Assembly: GCA_016859345.1 (NCBI GenBank)
Contig: CM029121.1
Coordinates: 11,659,411 to 11,723,410 of the forward strand
Length of the DNA: 64,000 nt
Direction: 5' to 3'
Origin: Istiophorus platypterus
Lineage: Eukaryota > Chordata > Actinopteri > Istiophoriformes > Istiophoridae
Every line of letters starts with the position of its first letter. The first letter of the stretch is position 1. Positions 53,316-64,000 of the stretch are shown one piece after another. Both the position numbers and the translations under genes were made by a program. The notes beneath the pieces are model-generated. The model worked only from the letters and a program-made list of their open reading frames with translations. It was not told the origin of the DNA and ran no database searches.

Positions 53316-54620
53316 TTCAAGTATAAACTTTCAGTTTTAATTCAAGGGGTTTGACAAAAATTTCAAATAAACCATTTAGGAATTGCAGACATTTTTATAC
53401 TCACTCCCTCATTTTCAGTTGCGCTGAAATAATTGGACAAACCAACATTATAAATGTAAGGATTATTTGTAATACTTGAATGAAAATCTTTGCAGTCAAT
53501 GACTGCCCAAAGTCTGGAGCCCATGGACATCAATAAATGCTGAGTTTCCTACCTTTAGATTCTTTTCAAGGCCTTTACTGCAGCTGCTTTAAATTGCTGC
53601 TTGTTTGTGGGTCTGTGAAAAGCACACCTAATTGCAGTGAGGTCAGGTGACTGCCTTGGCCATTGAAGAATATTACCCTTTCTTTGCCATATTACCTTTC
53701 TTTGCCTTAAGAAGCTCTCGAGTTGCTTTCACGGTATGTTTTGGCTCATTATCCCTCTGTACCATCCTATCAGTTTTGCAGCATTTGGCTGAATCTGAGC
53801 AGATAGTACAGCCCAATACACTACAGAATTCATCCTGATGCTTCTATCAGCAGTCACATCATCAGTAAACACCGGTGACCCAGTTCCATTGGCAGCCATA
53901 CATGCCCAGGCCATAACACTGTCTCCACCATGTCTGACAGATGATGTGGTGGCTTTGGATCCTGAACTGTTCCTTTCCTTCTCCATACTCTTCTCTTTCC
54001 ATCATTCTGATACAAGTCAATCTTGGTTTCATCTGTCTTAAGAATCTTGTTTTAGAACTGGGTTGTGTGTTTCTGTTAAAGTCTCTTTGGCCTTTCAGTT
54101 CTTGAGTCTTGCCTACGATTTGTAACTTGTGGTAAACCCAGTGCATTCCCACCCTTTTTAAGAATATATTAGATTTTCTATTTGTCCTCTCCTAAAGTCT
54201 CTTCCATCTCACTGATAGGTTTGTTTTGTTTTTCAGCCTAATGATGGCCTCCTTAAAGTGCATCGACATCTCTTTGGAATGCATATTAAAAGTTCCCATG
54301 AACAGCTACCAAATGCAAAGTCAACACTTATATCAATCCCATACCTTATACCTTCTTCATTTGTCATGAAATAATGAGGAAACAGTCCACACCTGGCCAT
54401 GAAACTGGTTAATTGTCAATTGCCAATTTACTTCTGAGCATTTGAAAATCAAGAACTATTTATAAAGATGGGTGTCATTCCTAAACAGTCAATGTGATAT
54501 TTTTTCGAAACTCCTTGAATTAAAGCTGAAAATCTACGGTTCAATCCAATCTTGATTTGTTCATTTCAAAGCTGTTGTGGTTGTGTTCAGAGGCAAGATT
54601 ATTGTTGACTGTTGTGTCCG
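53316..54620 (-). mobile_element. Tc1-like DNA transposon relic A
   Basis: Imperfect inverted termini bracket a broken Tc1-type transposase. The left end (about 53316-53440) contains TTCAGTTTTAATTCAAGG; the right end read in reverse contains TTCAGCTTTAATTCAAGG, and the similarity continues inward through TTTAGGAAT. The right terminus extends some 80 bases further out (to about 54620) than the left, so the outer part of the left terminus is missing. Both flanks are ATAC/AGAC-type simple sequence (53281-53315 and 54621-54685). The length is about 1.3 kb against roughly 1.6 kb for intact Tc1 elements, consistent with an internal deletion as well. Confidence 0.85.
53475..54284 (-). pseudogene. 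Tc1/mariner transposase pseudogene A
   Basis: Transposases of this superfamily cut and paste the element using N-terminal helix-turn-helix domains and a C-terminal DDE/D catalytic domain. The probable original start is the ATG at 54284, giving MHSKEMSMHFKEAIIRLKNK (typical Tc1 N-terminus) before a stop near codon 31. The expected middle of the DNA-binding region is missing, apparently deleted near 54150-54210. The first catalytic region (DETKIDLYQNDG) is present near 54000-54040. After a frameshift comes TSSVRHGGDSVMAWACMAAN (about 53880-53945), and later DNEPKHT (about 53735-53760) in a further frame, where DNDPKHT is usual. The last catalytic block survives only as SPDLTAI, without the acidic residue. 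A 19-base direct duplication at about 53669-53708 adds another disruption. The gene is dead. Confidence 0.85.
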
Positions 54621-55415
54621 TATATACACATATACATATATGTATACATAGTTATTTCACACACAGACAGACATACATACATATATCATCACATATGTGA
54701 CTTGGAAAAATAAAGGAAATGTATGTGCTAACACAACAGTCTCGTTAAAAATAGGCCTAGTGCATTCTGAGAGGCTGACTTTTAATTTATTAAAGGTAAT
54801 AGTAACTATAAGCATACATTTTTCCTCTCCAAAACTATGTCTTAAATGAATGTGTTCAAAAGAATAATTTATAAACACTTTAAAAGAAAATTAATCTAAG
54901 AAGAAGTCAGATTTAAATTAAATAAGAAATAAGCCAAGGGAAACTTCATGGCTCTCCCAGGGGCAACTATATTTAGTAAATGTGACCACATGCTTTTAGT
55001 CTGCTTTCAACAAACACATGAATTAAAACAAGTCTTCAATACATCATTCGGACACGCTTTCACTTTAAACTGGTTTTATAAGGTGTCATGTCTCACTAGT
55101 ACATTAAAAGAAGTGTTGCAATACATATTCAGTAATGGGATCCTATGCAGTCATGAGTAATGAATGGATTAATTCCAAGACTCTGAATGAGCTTATAGAT
55201 GGAACTAACATTTGTCTTTATTACAAAACCCACTACATTATACCTAAGACACACATTAGCTAGTTGCACATAGCTTTATTAAATAACAATGAGTCACTGA
55301 GTGATGACCACAACATCGTCTGGGTTTTGTTCAGGATAAAGTATTTTATAGTATTTAGGTGAAGCTCTATTAGTAGATGGGTAGTAGTAGATGGCTCTGA
55401 TATGTTTCTAGGTGT
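54621..55415. other. No supported gene; ATAC-rich flank
   Basis: Starts with simple sequence including the perfect palindrome TATACATATATGTATA near 54631-54652, then CACACAGACAGACATACATA-type DNA. No gene is recognised in the remainder up to the next transposon. Confidence 0.55.
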
Positions 55416-55640
55416 CATAATGCATTCAAAAAATATTCAGACCCCTTCACTTGTTTCACAATTTGTTATGTTGCAGCCTCATGACAAAATCATTTAAATT
55501 AATTTTTTCCCTCATTGGTCTACACTCAATACTCCTTAGTGACAGAGCATATCTTTAGAATTTTTTATAAATGTATTAAAAAGATAAAACTTAGATATCA
55601 CATTGACATTAGTATTCAGACCCCTCACTCAGCACTTTAT
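55416..55640. repeat. Left inverted terminus of Tc1 element B with two direct repeats
   Basis: It carries an outer direct repeat beginning TATTCAGACCCCTTCAC and an inner one beginning TATTCAGACCCCTCAC, about 180 bases apart. The pairing partner is 56812-57046. Confidence 0.85.
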
Positions 55641-56635
55641 GAAGCACCTTTGGTAGCGGTTACACCCTTGACTCTTCTTGGGTTTGATGCAACAAGCTTT
55701 GCAAACCGGGAATTGGGGAATATCTGCCTTTCTTCTCTTCTTTTTGCAATTTGTCTCAAGCCTTTTCAGGTTGGATGGGCACTGTTGGTGGACAGCCAAC
55801 TTTAGGTCTCACTAGAGATGATTGATCGGGCTCAAATCAGGGCTCTGGATGAGCCATTCAATTACATTTACAAAATTGTACCTGATTCACTCCTGCAATG
55901 TCTTGGCTGTGTGCTTAGGGTCATTGTCCTGTTGGAAAGTGAACCTTCAGCCCAGTGTCAGGTACTAAGCGCTTTCCACCAGGCTTTCATTTAGGATATC
56001 TCTGGACTTAGCTCCGTTCACTTTCCCTTAACCCTGACCATTCTCCTTGTCCCTGCTGATGAAAAACACACCCAAACTATGATACAGCCACCGCCATGCT
56101 TCACCATTGGGACAGTATTGGGCAGGTGATGAGCAATGCCTGTTTATTTTCCCGACACGATGTTTAGAACTAAAGAAAGACAGTTTAATCTTGGTTTCAT
56201 CGGACCAGAGAATCGTTTCTCACAGTCCTTACACAGTCTTTAGGTGCTTTTTTGCAAACTGCAAGCAGCTTGCAGGTGTCTCTCACTGACGAGAAGCTCT
56301 GTCTGGCCATTCTGCGATAAAGCCCAGGTTTGTGGAGTGCTGCAGTGAGGGTTGTCCTTCTGGAGGGTTCTCCCATCTAGAGTTCATCCAGAGTTGCCAT
56401 TGGGTTTTTGGTCACCTCTCTCAAACCAGGCCCTTCTCCACCAACAGCTCAGTTTGGCCAGGTGGCTATAGGAAGAATCCTGGTTGTTCCATTATTCTTG
56501 CACTAAAGAGTTATGGAGGTCACTGTGCTCTTAGGAACCTTCAATGCAGCAGAAATTTCTTTTTTAGCCTTCCCCAGATCTGGGCCTGGAGATAATCCTA
56601 TCTCTGAGCTTTGCAGGCAATTCCTTTCACCTCAT
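55600..56635 (-). pseudogene. Tc1 transposase pseudogene B
   Basis: This is the transposase of element B, read on the minus strand between the inverted termini. The ancestral start is the ATG at 56635. The N-terminus resembles Tc1 proteins (KELPAKLRDRIISRPRSGEG), but codon 3 is a stop (AGG TGA AAG), and after a frameshift the helix-turn-helix segment reads ISAALKVPKSTVTSI. Of the catalytic blocks, WSDETKI (Asp codon at about 56199-56201) and QDNDPKHTAKT (about 55898-55930) are intact. The third, usually SPDLNPIEH, reads SPDLSPINH, so the acidic residue is now Asn (codon at 55821-55823). The C-terminal ATKGAS lies near 55640-55655. Several stops and shifts separate these blocks, and no frame longer than about 100 codons remains. 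The plus-strand frames at 55515-55805, 56107-56289 and 56332-56695 are antisense shadows of it. Confidence 0.92.
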
Positions 56636-56811
56636 GGCTTGCTTTTCGCTCTGATATACATTGTCAACTCTGACTCCTTATATAGACAGGTGTGATCCTT
56701 TCTAAATTATCTCTAATCAATTGAGTTTAACACAGGTGGATTCCAATCAAGGGGTAGAAACATCTCGGGGGTGATCAAGAGAAATGGCAGGCACCTGAGT
56801 TAAATTTTAAG

Positions 56812-57046
56812 TGTCGTAGCAAAGCGTCCGAATACTTATGTCTATTTGACATTTCAGTTTTTCCTTTTTAATAGATTTGCAAAAAAACAAAAAAAAACCC
56901 TGAATTCTGTTTTCACTTTGTCATTATGGGGTATTTAGTGTAGACTGATGAGGGAAAAATGAATTTGAAAGGTTTGAGGACAAGGCTACAACATAACAAA
57001 TTGTGAAATAAAGTGTAGGGGTCTGAATACTTTCTGAATGCACTGT
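56812..57046. repeat. Right inverted terminus of Tc1 element B
   Basis: It is the reverse complement, with divergence, of the left terminus. The outer repeat is well kept (GGGGTCTGAATACTTTCTG); the inner one (GCGTCCGAATACTTATGTC) has more changes. An A-rich insertion at about 56881-56897 interrupts the arm. Confidence 0.85.
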
Positions 57047-60000
57047 ACATTCAAAAGTGAAAGATCACCTGGCAACTAAATTTGAGGTTATATTAGATTT
57101 ATTATGTTAATGATGCAAAGTTTCATCCTGTTTTGTGTATTGTTTGTTTTGTTGTAAAGTCTGTGTGAATTGATTTTTGCACTGCTCACTAAATTACTTC
57201 TTACACCTAAACTAAAACTTGATTATGGTGTACTGCCTGAAAACAACATACTGCTTAAAAACACACCAAAGAAATTACATATCAGTCGATGGCAACTCAA
57301 CAGCTAAACCCTGAACACTACATTGTGTAATGGATCTTTTGAGATTTAGAACTGTACAGGCTATGTAACCCTGTTGATCAATAGGTTTACATTTGTCACC
57401 ATCTTGGGAACAGACATGTATTGAGGAAAAGGCTGCTTCTGCCTGTTCTATTAAGGTCCTGTAGAGCAGGTGATCAGACTTCCTTATAGATGCAGTCACC
57501 TCTGAACTGCCTGCCAGGACTTTTCTGAGCTCAGCTGAAGTCCTTCAGGCTGCCAATACACACCCTCCCTCCTAATCAAATGCAGGTTAATCATTCCTCA
57601 TGCATAAGCTCACTATGAGATATTTATGGCTGTATCTAGCTGCCAATCGCAGGCCATTCTCCGACTAACTCAAAGAGCACTTTATGCAATAACACTTATC
57701 ATAATTTGGTCCAATAAAACAATATGGACATTGATATGAGCCTGACTAAAAATTCAACATTATTTTTTATTGACTTTCAATGAAGTTGCATCATAATGAC
57801 CACTGTATGTGGTCATCATACAAACATTTTCTTACACAAAATGTAATTAAAATTAGTTTTACATTTTTATTGAGTGTATGAATAATATAATACTTAAAAC
57901 CAGAATAACTTCATGTTATAAATTTGAATATATTAATCGTCATATATAAATTAGCAATCAATTGAAACAACATAAATGTGAGATGGGTGTCTTGAAAAAA
58001 GTAAACTTTCAACCAAGGTTAGAGCAGTTTTCATTGAAGGGAGCCTAAATGTCTTAATTCTACAGCATTAGTCACAAACCTGAGATGTAGGTAACAAGAG
58101 AAATCAATATTCACACCAAATGTATGAGCTTTCCTGGTGGTTTACCATAACATTCTGGATGATATCTCATAGTATTTTGTCTGTGTTGATCTGTTGTAGC
58201 AAGCAAGGGGGTTTATCCAGCATGAATTGAATACTCAAGTTTAAATGCATGAGCAACACTTTGTGCATGTCTTCACAGCCATGAAGAAAACTGCAGATTG
58301 CGTTCCTTTGTTATGTTTGATGTACAGCACCGCTGATATAATGTTATTTTTTCAACTAAAAATTATGACCAGTTTCAGACTGACATTTTAGGGCTGACAA
58401 ATATTCACATTCATATAGACTTACTTTATCCATCAGTGTAGGCGAAACAAACCCTGATTATTCCTGCTGTGCTTTCACTGGCACTAAAACAGTGTTCATA
58501 TGCCTCTGAAGTAATGGTAGCGTTGTTAGAGAGCACAACACAAAAAGCAGATTAGTCTATAGACAGTGAATAATGAAAGACCTGCTAGGATGGTATGACA
58601 GCAGGCATGGTGATTTCACCAGGGCATGTGCCTCTTCTGGTTCATAGCTGTAAGTTCCACACTAGAAATAAAAACACTTGTTAGCTTAATGGCTTCGTAA
58701 ATTTCAGTTTTTTGTTACACACACACACACACACACACACACACCAGCTACATCTCAGTGTGGTTCCATGTGATGTCTATAGCATAAACAATACGGACAA
58801 ATAAAGTTTTCAGGGTACACTTGGTTTTCTGGAGAGTTGAAAAGCACTGAAAGTGGGAAAAAGGACTTTGCTTTATCTGACCAGTGATCTAACATTGCCT
58901 GCTTGCAAGTGTGTGGACTTTCATAGAAAAACAATGGGAAAAGCTGCTTGAACATGTGTTATATGCCATTCGTGTTTTTTTTCCTCTTAAGGAATATAAT
59001 TATCCCATTTCTAATGAAACTTTTCTACAGCAAATGTAGGCATAGATGTATCCTTGGACGATTATTTAATGCATTTCACAGAAATGTTTGCAAAATGATA
59101 AATGGCTATGCAACTTTTCCAGAGGTCTTCCCGCATTAGCCTCTTATTGGTGCTAATACAACAGGTTCCAGTGGTGAATTCTTATCTTTCCAGAAGTCAA
59201 ATCCAAAGGTTCCCATTGCAAAAGTTCGCCCAAATCAACATTTAGGTGTCTTGCACTTCATCTGTGGGTGGCAGCAGTTGCAGAGCATAAACTGATGAAT
59301 ATGGAAATCAAGAGTGAATGTGAACAAAGTAAAGCTGAGGGGCAAATGGTGACCTGTTACAAATCCATGAGAAAAAATAATAGGATAGATTACTGTACAC
59401 ATAAATTTCAAATAGACCGCAACAGGTAGTCTCTAATCACAATGCCAGTCTGACATTTGATCTACACCTAACAAAGGCAATAAGAGACAATTAATGAAGT
59501 TTTGTTTAACCAGTATCTGCAGCCTACTAAAATAGAAGAAGAAAGCATTAAGGTAAAATGTTAGAGAGAAGTTATATCAACACTAATTTACTTAATTATA
59601 GTGTAACCTGTGATTACAGGTACAGAAATGAAGTCTTAGTCACGTTCAGGAGTCCTGGGGTTACCTAATTTTTCATGTACAGTAGGTTGTGTTCAGCTAA
59701 CAATTACAGCAATTTCCTTAAATTTGCCAGCAGTCTTCGAAGCAAGCGTCTAATTTTCTTTTTCCAAATGGGGAAACAAAGTTCTGTGCGATTGCTTACC
59801 AAAGGTGCACTGCTAAGTTTTGTACTAATTTAGAGTCAAGACTTGGTTCTATTCACATTATATGTGTCTAGTAATTGCCTATTATACTCCAAGAGGATTA
59901 ATATGTTCATTCCTGCTAATATGTTGTTAAGTTTCCATTTGTACTTTGCATATTCTTTCCCAAAACTTTTACCTTTCCATAAGTGGGCTTATTGGTAGAC

Positions 60001-60270
60001 ACGGGAAGATCAAAGCCGAAGAGGAAATAATAACAGATTTTCATAAAATGTAGCTTGTAATTTAAAGTTCTCCAATTTAATTCATCCATTTTAAGGCAAC
60101 TAAACATTTAAAACTTTTTAAATTATTTAAATTGGGTTTTTTTACTTACACTTTGAAAAGGTATAGTATCCAAACTTAAAAAAAGAGGCAAAAATGTAAT
60201 GAAATCACATGCAGAGAAAGCCTTAAACTCTGTGAGCCTTTAAAATCACAAGGCGGAGCACTATAAAAAG
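57047..60270. other. No supported gene; CA repeat
   Basis: No gene recognised. A CA tract of about 13 units lies at 58717-58743. The frame at 57275-57499 (-) and others near 58755-59139 show no domain. Confidence 0.5.
58717..58743. repeat. (AC)n microsatellite
   Basis: A clean AC run of about 13 units. Confidence 0.92.
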
Positions 60271-60306
60271 ACACACACTCACACACACACAAACACACAC
60301 ACACAC
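60271..60306. repeat. Interrupted (AC)n microsatellite
   Basis: AC units broken by CTC and AAA interruptions. Confidence 0.88.
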
Positions 60307-60700
60307 AGCTATACAGTATAAGCACAATCACAACAAACCAAACGTGACAGCTCAACTCAAACTTAAGTACAGTGGATGCAGTGTTGTTTTGATTTTTTTT
60401 TTTATGCAATCTCTCTCTCACTCATCAAGGTGTTTTATACCACCTCTATCTTATTACTGCACAGGGAATGCAAAACAAGTCTTTCATTGCAGTTCAGCTT
60501 CAGACCCACAACATCTTCCATCCAAGTATAAGCAGTAAAGAAGCCAATTCAGCGGCTGCACTTGATCACACTGTCTTGATTATAGCAACAATTCAAGAGG
60601 GAGCCCATTCCTGAGCCCTCTCTCTCAGTTCATACAGTAGGCATCTGACATCTCTTAAGAGGAGACACACTGCTGACGGACGGTTGTTGAGACGAGTTTT
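60307..60700. other. No supported gene
   Basis: Unique-looking DNA leading into the G-rich patch. The short frame at 60344-60538 has no visible domain. Confidence 0.5.
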
Positions 60701-60960
60701 TGGGATTTTGGGATGGGGTTGGGGGGTGGGGGTAGAGATGAGATGAGAAGGCTGAGAGGAGGAGCAGGGGATAGGAGGGCGGCATTCGCATACAAACAAA
60801 TACCTCTTTAGAATTCTACACGCACTCTGCTGCAGCGTGTTTGGTTTCCAGGCAGCACTGCATTATTAATGCACCCATCACCCTCGTCCTCCCACCCCCA
60901 GAGCACAGAGAGTAGGGTGGGGACAGAGCGAGGAGGGGGGAGAACAAGATGGGGTGGGGT
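60701..60960 (+). other. G-rich patch with G-quadruplex potential
   Basis: At 60702-60732 five G runs of three to six bases are separated by loops of one to five bases, which fits a stable G-quadruplex pattern on the plus strand. A second cluster of G runs lies at about 60914-60959, and C runs at 60892-60900 precede it. This is among the GC-richest DNA in the window. It could be a regulatory region, but CpG is not clearly enriched. Confidence 0.55.
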
Positions 60961-61466
60961 TAAAAGAAAGAGAGCAAAGTTATACAGTGTCTAAAGGTTG
61001 CTAATCAGCACATGCTAGACGCAGTTCTGTTTGATATGAAAATGTGTGGAATTAGAAACAGCTTAAGATTTCAGATATTTTGCTGGGGGGTATGTGCCTA
61101 TGTGAATTGCATAGCCCAAATATAATGACTCTAAACATAAGTCTGGTGTTATTTCATATTTTTCTTACTGTTTTTTTTTTCTTTTTTTACTTTTCAACGC
61201 AAGGACCTAAGACAGGCACAATTCATTTCTAGGGAAGATATTAATCTTTAAAGACAGGCTATTAGTGCATAGTTGGATTTTTAAGGTTAGGTTATTTCCT
61301 ATAGCAGATGGGCAGATGTTACTCTAGCAGGAGCACATTTTCATCTGCAGATTAACACATACAGTATTTGATCTGGGACAGAGCATGGAAAGGAGGAGGA
61401 GTTTACTTTAAATAAATTCTAATGAAGAAACATGTACCTAGTGCAATGGTGTCTCATTTATGTGTT
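60961..61466. other. No supported gene
   Basis: Nothing recognised apart from T-rich DNA near 61170-61188. Confidence 0.55.
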
Positions 61467-61880
61467 TTAAAAGGAGTAATTTGACAAAATGGGAAATATG
61501 CTTATCACCTCCTTGCCTGGAGTTGGATAAGAAGATCGATACTGCTCTCATGTCTGTCATTAGCTTAGTTTAGCATGAATATTAAAAGTGGGGAGAATGA
61601 GCTAGCCTGGCTTTCTCCAAGGTTTACCAAAACTGCCTGCCACCCGCTGTTAAGCTTGCTAATTAATCTCATTTGTGTGGTTTTACAGCCAGTAGGCTGT
61701 AACAATTTCTAGACAAACATGTGTCGTGCTCTCTGGTGATTTCCCCCAAGCTGAATACCTACCAACCCAACTCTAGCTCAGTATTTAACACACAGACATG
61801 AGAGTGGTATCAATCTTCTCATCTAACTATGCGTCAGAGTTAATAGGTGTATTTCCCAAAACAATACAATATTCCTTTAA
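61467..61880. mobile_element. Complete TTAA-flanked non-autonomous DNA element
   Basis: A 414-base element with imperfect inverted termini of about 80 bases. The left end contains GGGAAATATGCTTATCACCT and later GATACTGCTCTCATGTCTGT; the right end contains ACAGACATGAGAGTGGTATC and then GTGTATTTCCC, the reverse counterpart. TTAA is present at both edges (61467-61470 and 61877-61880), which suggests a TTAA target duplication of the piggyBac kind, although TTAA is common in AT-rich DNA. The interior has no coding capacity. I recognise the terminal sequence as a repeat common in percomorph fish. The solo end at 1969-2264 is a second copy. Confidence 0.8.
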
Positions 61881-62366
61881 TAATTTTTAAACAACGAGGA
61901 GGTCTAGAGCACAGGAGAGTTAGGCATTTCAGGCTTTGGCAACACATACAGCGCAACCCACTAGTTGGTTCTGTTCTTTTCATAAGATTTGTTGACAGTT
62001 AAACATAAAATACCACCAGCCTCTGAACTGTGGACAGAAATACCACCTAATTCACCATAGTAACCTATTTCGAGCAAGAAGTCTCATGTTTTACTACAGG
62101 CTTTGAAATACTGGGAAAAGCTGAATCTGAGAGGGGTTTTTGTGGCCTGGCATACTTATTCTGCCGACACTGATGCCTAAGTTGATTATCTGAGGGTATC
62201 TGACCTCATAAACACAGATAGCTGTTAAAAGTCCCAGATTGCCAAAGATGGAATCCTTTCCATGATAAACAGTCTCTCTCTCTCTGTCTTTCTCCCTGTG
62301 TCTAATTAAGAAACACAGACATGCTTGGAGCGTGGCAGAATCTGGCAGTCAGTGAGAAAGAGACAT
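61881..62366. other. No supported gene; CT run
   Basis: A short CT run at 62274-62285. Nothing else recognised. Confidence 0.55.
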
Positions 62367-62392
62367 AAAGAGAGAGAGAGAGAGAGAGAGAG
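62367..62392. repeat. (GA)n microsatellite
   Basis: About 12 GA units. Confidence 0.9.
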
Positions 62393-64000
62393 TCGGAGAG
62401 ATGAAGCCTCCAATTTCCCAAATCACTGACATCATAAGGAACAAACTTTGTCCCCCTCACAGACAGGCATCAAGCACGCCTTGACACTACACTGCCACAG
62501 GGAAAATGTTAAGAGGTAACCTTTGACAGACCAAAGTCAGTTATTTTTTTGAAGCTAACACATTTCCATCATCCCTTTTAATTCCACCTTTTCGGGGAAC
62601 TTAATTTCCTTCTTCAAGGTAATGGGGGTAGGAGTACCGAATTCTTGCAGGGTGTAAACTCTGTCCCCCTCGTGGCCTCCTGTCTGTAAATGAAAGAGTC
62701 AGCAGAGCACTGGGCAGGAGGTCATTCTGGTATATAGCCTCAGCATCCTGCTCCGCAGGACGCATTCAGGGAGTTTCTCCTCTCCATCAGCTCTAAATGG
62801 AAATGCAATCTTTTTTGTTTTCTTTAACCGGTTTTAGAATTCAAGTCAATTTGTTCTTATTTTCTCTGCAATGAAATTGCTAGGCAATTCACCAAGGATG
62901 CCAATACGCATTATCTTTTGTCTTTTATTCCATATGCGCAAACAAAAGAAAACCAAGCACAGCGGCATTGAGCTCTGAGAATGACTGCTGTCTTGTGTCT
63001 CCAATGTGCTTCTCGACCAATCAAGCTGTTAAGCTGACACTATTTCCCTCCAGTGGAACTGAAAGCTGTAAGCAGACGAAAGTAGCGGCGGTGAGTGGTT
63101 TTGTGACATCACCTTGTCAAAGCAGTCGGCCTGGATTTACGTAAGGGGAATTTACTTGGTCGTTGATCCCGCAGGAATACTGACTTTCAAGGCCCCCATA
63201 ACCCAGTGCAGTAATGCGGTCATTGTTGGCTTGTATGGATTTGCACAGAATTATTGGAAGATGGGTTTTAGGTTAATTCAATCATTATTATTAGTGCCTT
63301 GAAAAGACATGTTAAAGTAAAATTGCCAATCTCATGGAGATGTCTAACATTCAGAACATTTCTCTGTAACATCATTACTGTTCATCTGACTGTGTTGTCT
63401 TATTCTATACTACACTGGCTTTTTCTGGAAGATGGCACAGCTTGATGGTAAAGCTCACCCACAATACTCATTAAATTTATATTATTAATAAGTTGGTACA
63501 TGGAACAATACTGGTAGATCAAGTTGTTTTTGGAACTCCTAATATGCCAACTTCATCTTCTACAATATAAATCATGTTCATAGCCAGTTCCTTAACAGAG
63601 CAGAATACATGTCAGAGGGAAACATAATTAGAAGTCAATGTAAATCATCATATAGTAAAAATCAGATTAGTCAGATCAGTGTTGTGACCATAATGTTATT
63701 ATGTTATATTAGGACTAAATCTTTTTAATATAGTTATACAACCCAGTGCAACAGTTAATAATTACCTCTGTATCTTTAAACCTTTGTTTTCTATATTTGT
63801 ATTTTCTAAACTCTGCTGAGCTATTACAGACACCTTACAGGATATCAAAGGTGAATCTGGAGCCGACTTGCTACAGCACCATAGAGCAAACCCATATTTT
63901 AGAGCTCAGATGATTATTCAGAAACCACGGCTACATTCAAGCCAGGCAACAGTAAATATAGAGGGCTAAAGTATTTTCAATCGTGTACATGAACACAGTT
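62393..64000. other. No supported gene
   Basis: No gene or repeat family recognised. The 62-codon plus-strand frame at 63114-63302 has no visible domain. The DNA at 62600-63110 is slightly GC-richer and of even complexity, and would be the part most worth testing for conservation. Confidence 0.5.

Larger units (their letters stand above)
55416..57046 (-). mobile_element. Tc1-like DNA transposon B, full length, IR/DR type
   Basis: Both ends are present, giving about 1.63 kb, the normal length for a Tc1 element. The inverted termini are about 225 bases. The left end reads GCATTC...ATTCAGACCCCTTCAC; the right end in reverse reads TACAGTGCATTCAG followed by the same block. Each terminus carries two direct repeats of a block around AGTATTCAGACCCC: outer at about 55432-55450 and 57015-57034, inner at 55611-55629 and (diverged) 56824-56842. 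This is the IR/DR layout known from salmonid-type Tc1 elements, where the repeats bind transposase. TA dinucleotides at both edges fit TA target duplication. The arms differ by many substitutions, so the insertion is old. Confidence 0.92.

Noticed and set aside
53647..54041. Plus-strand frames over Tc1 relic A
   Set aside because: They are antisense shadows of the transposase.
55515..56695. Plus-strand frames of 60-96 codons
   Set aside because: They are antisense to the Tc1 transposase pseudogene.

Overview
This window looks like non-coding nuclear DNA from a teleost fish, probably a percomorph. It is AT-rich and packed with dinucleotide and tetranucleotide microsatellites. The longest open frame is about 125 codons, and I can assign no host gene. 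The repeat families point to fish: two decayed Tc1-like DNA transposons, a hAT relic with a BED zinc finger, an L1-type LINE 3' end, and several short non-autonomous elements of kinds I recognise from many teleost genomes. Family names are from recall, because no database could be searched; the structures described (inverted termini, broken frames, motifs) are read directly from the sequence.

Layout. 0-13.6 kb: unique-looking DNA with simple repeats, including a long TA/GA tract at 5.94-6.07 kb, and a solo end of a TTAA-flanked non-autonomous element at 1.97-2.26 kb. 13.6-15.8 kb: a GATA tract and an L1-like ORF2 C-terminal relic on the minus strand. 21.76-22.23 kb: a short non-autonomous element beside a TA tract. 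28.8-29.8 kb: purine tracts, poly-A, and a GC-richer patch with RFX-like and PBX/PREP-like sites that could be an enhancer. 32-34.7 kb: CA repeats, a GGGTTA-type dispersed repeat and a candidate TATA promoter. 36.56-37.0 kb: the hAT relic, followed at 37.50 kb by a near-perfect hairpin. 43.6-43.94 kb: two abutting fragments of dispersed fish repeats. 47.2-47.5 kb: a purine-biased tract. 48.06 kb: a second hairpin. 53.3-54.6 kb and 55.4-57.05 kb: two Tc1-like elements in the same orientation. 60.7-60.96 kb: G-rich, G-quadruplex-capable DNA. 61.47-61.88 kb: a complete TTAA-flanked non-autonomous element related to the solo end at 2 kb.

No genes are seen working together. The window is best read as an intergenic region or the inside of a very large intron. 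The only protein-coding remnants are dead transposase and LINE pieces. Exons shorter than about 150 bases, conserved enhancers and lncRNAs cannot be excluded by eye.
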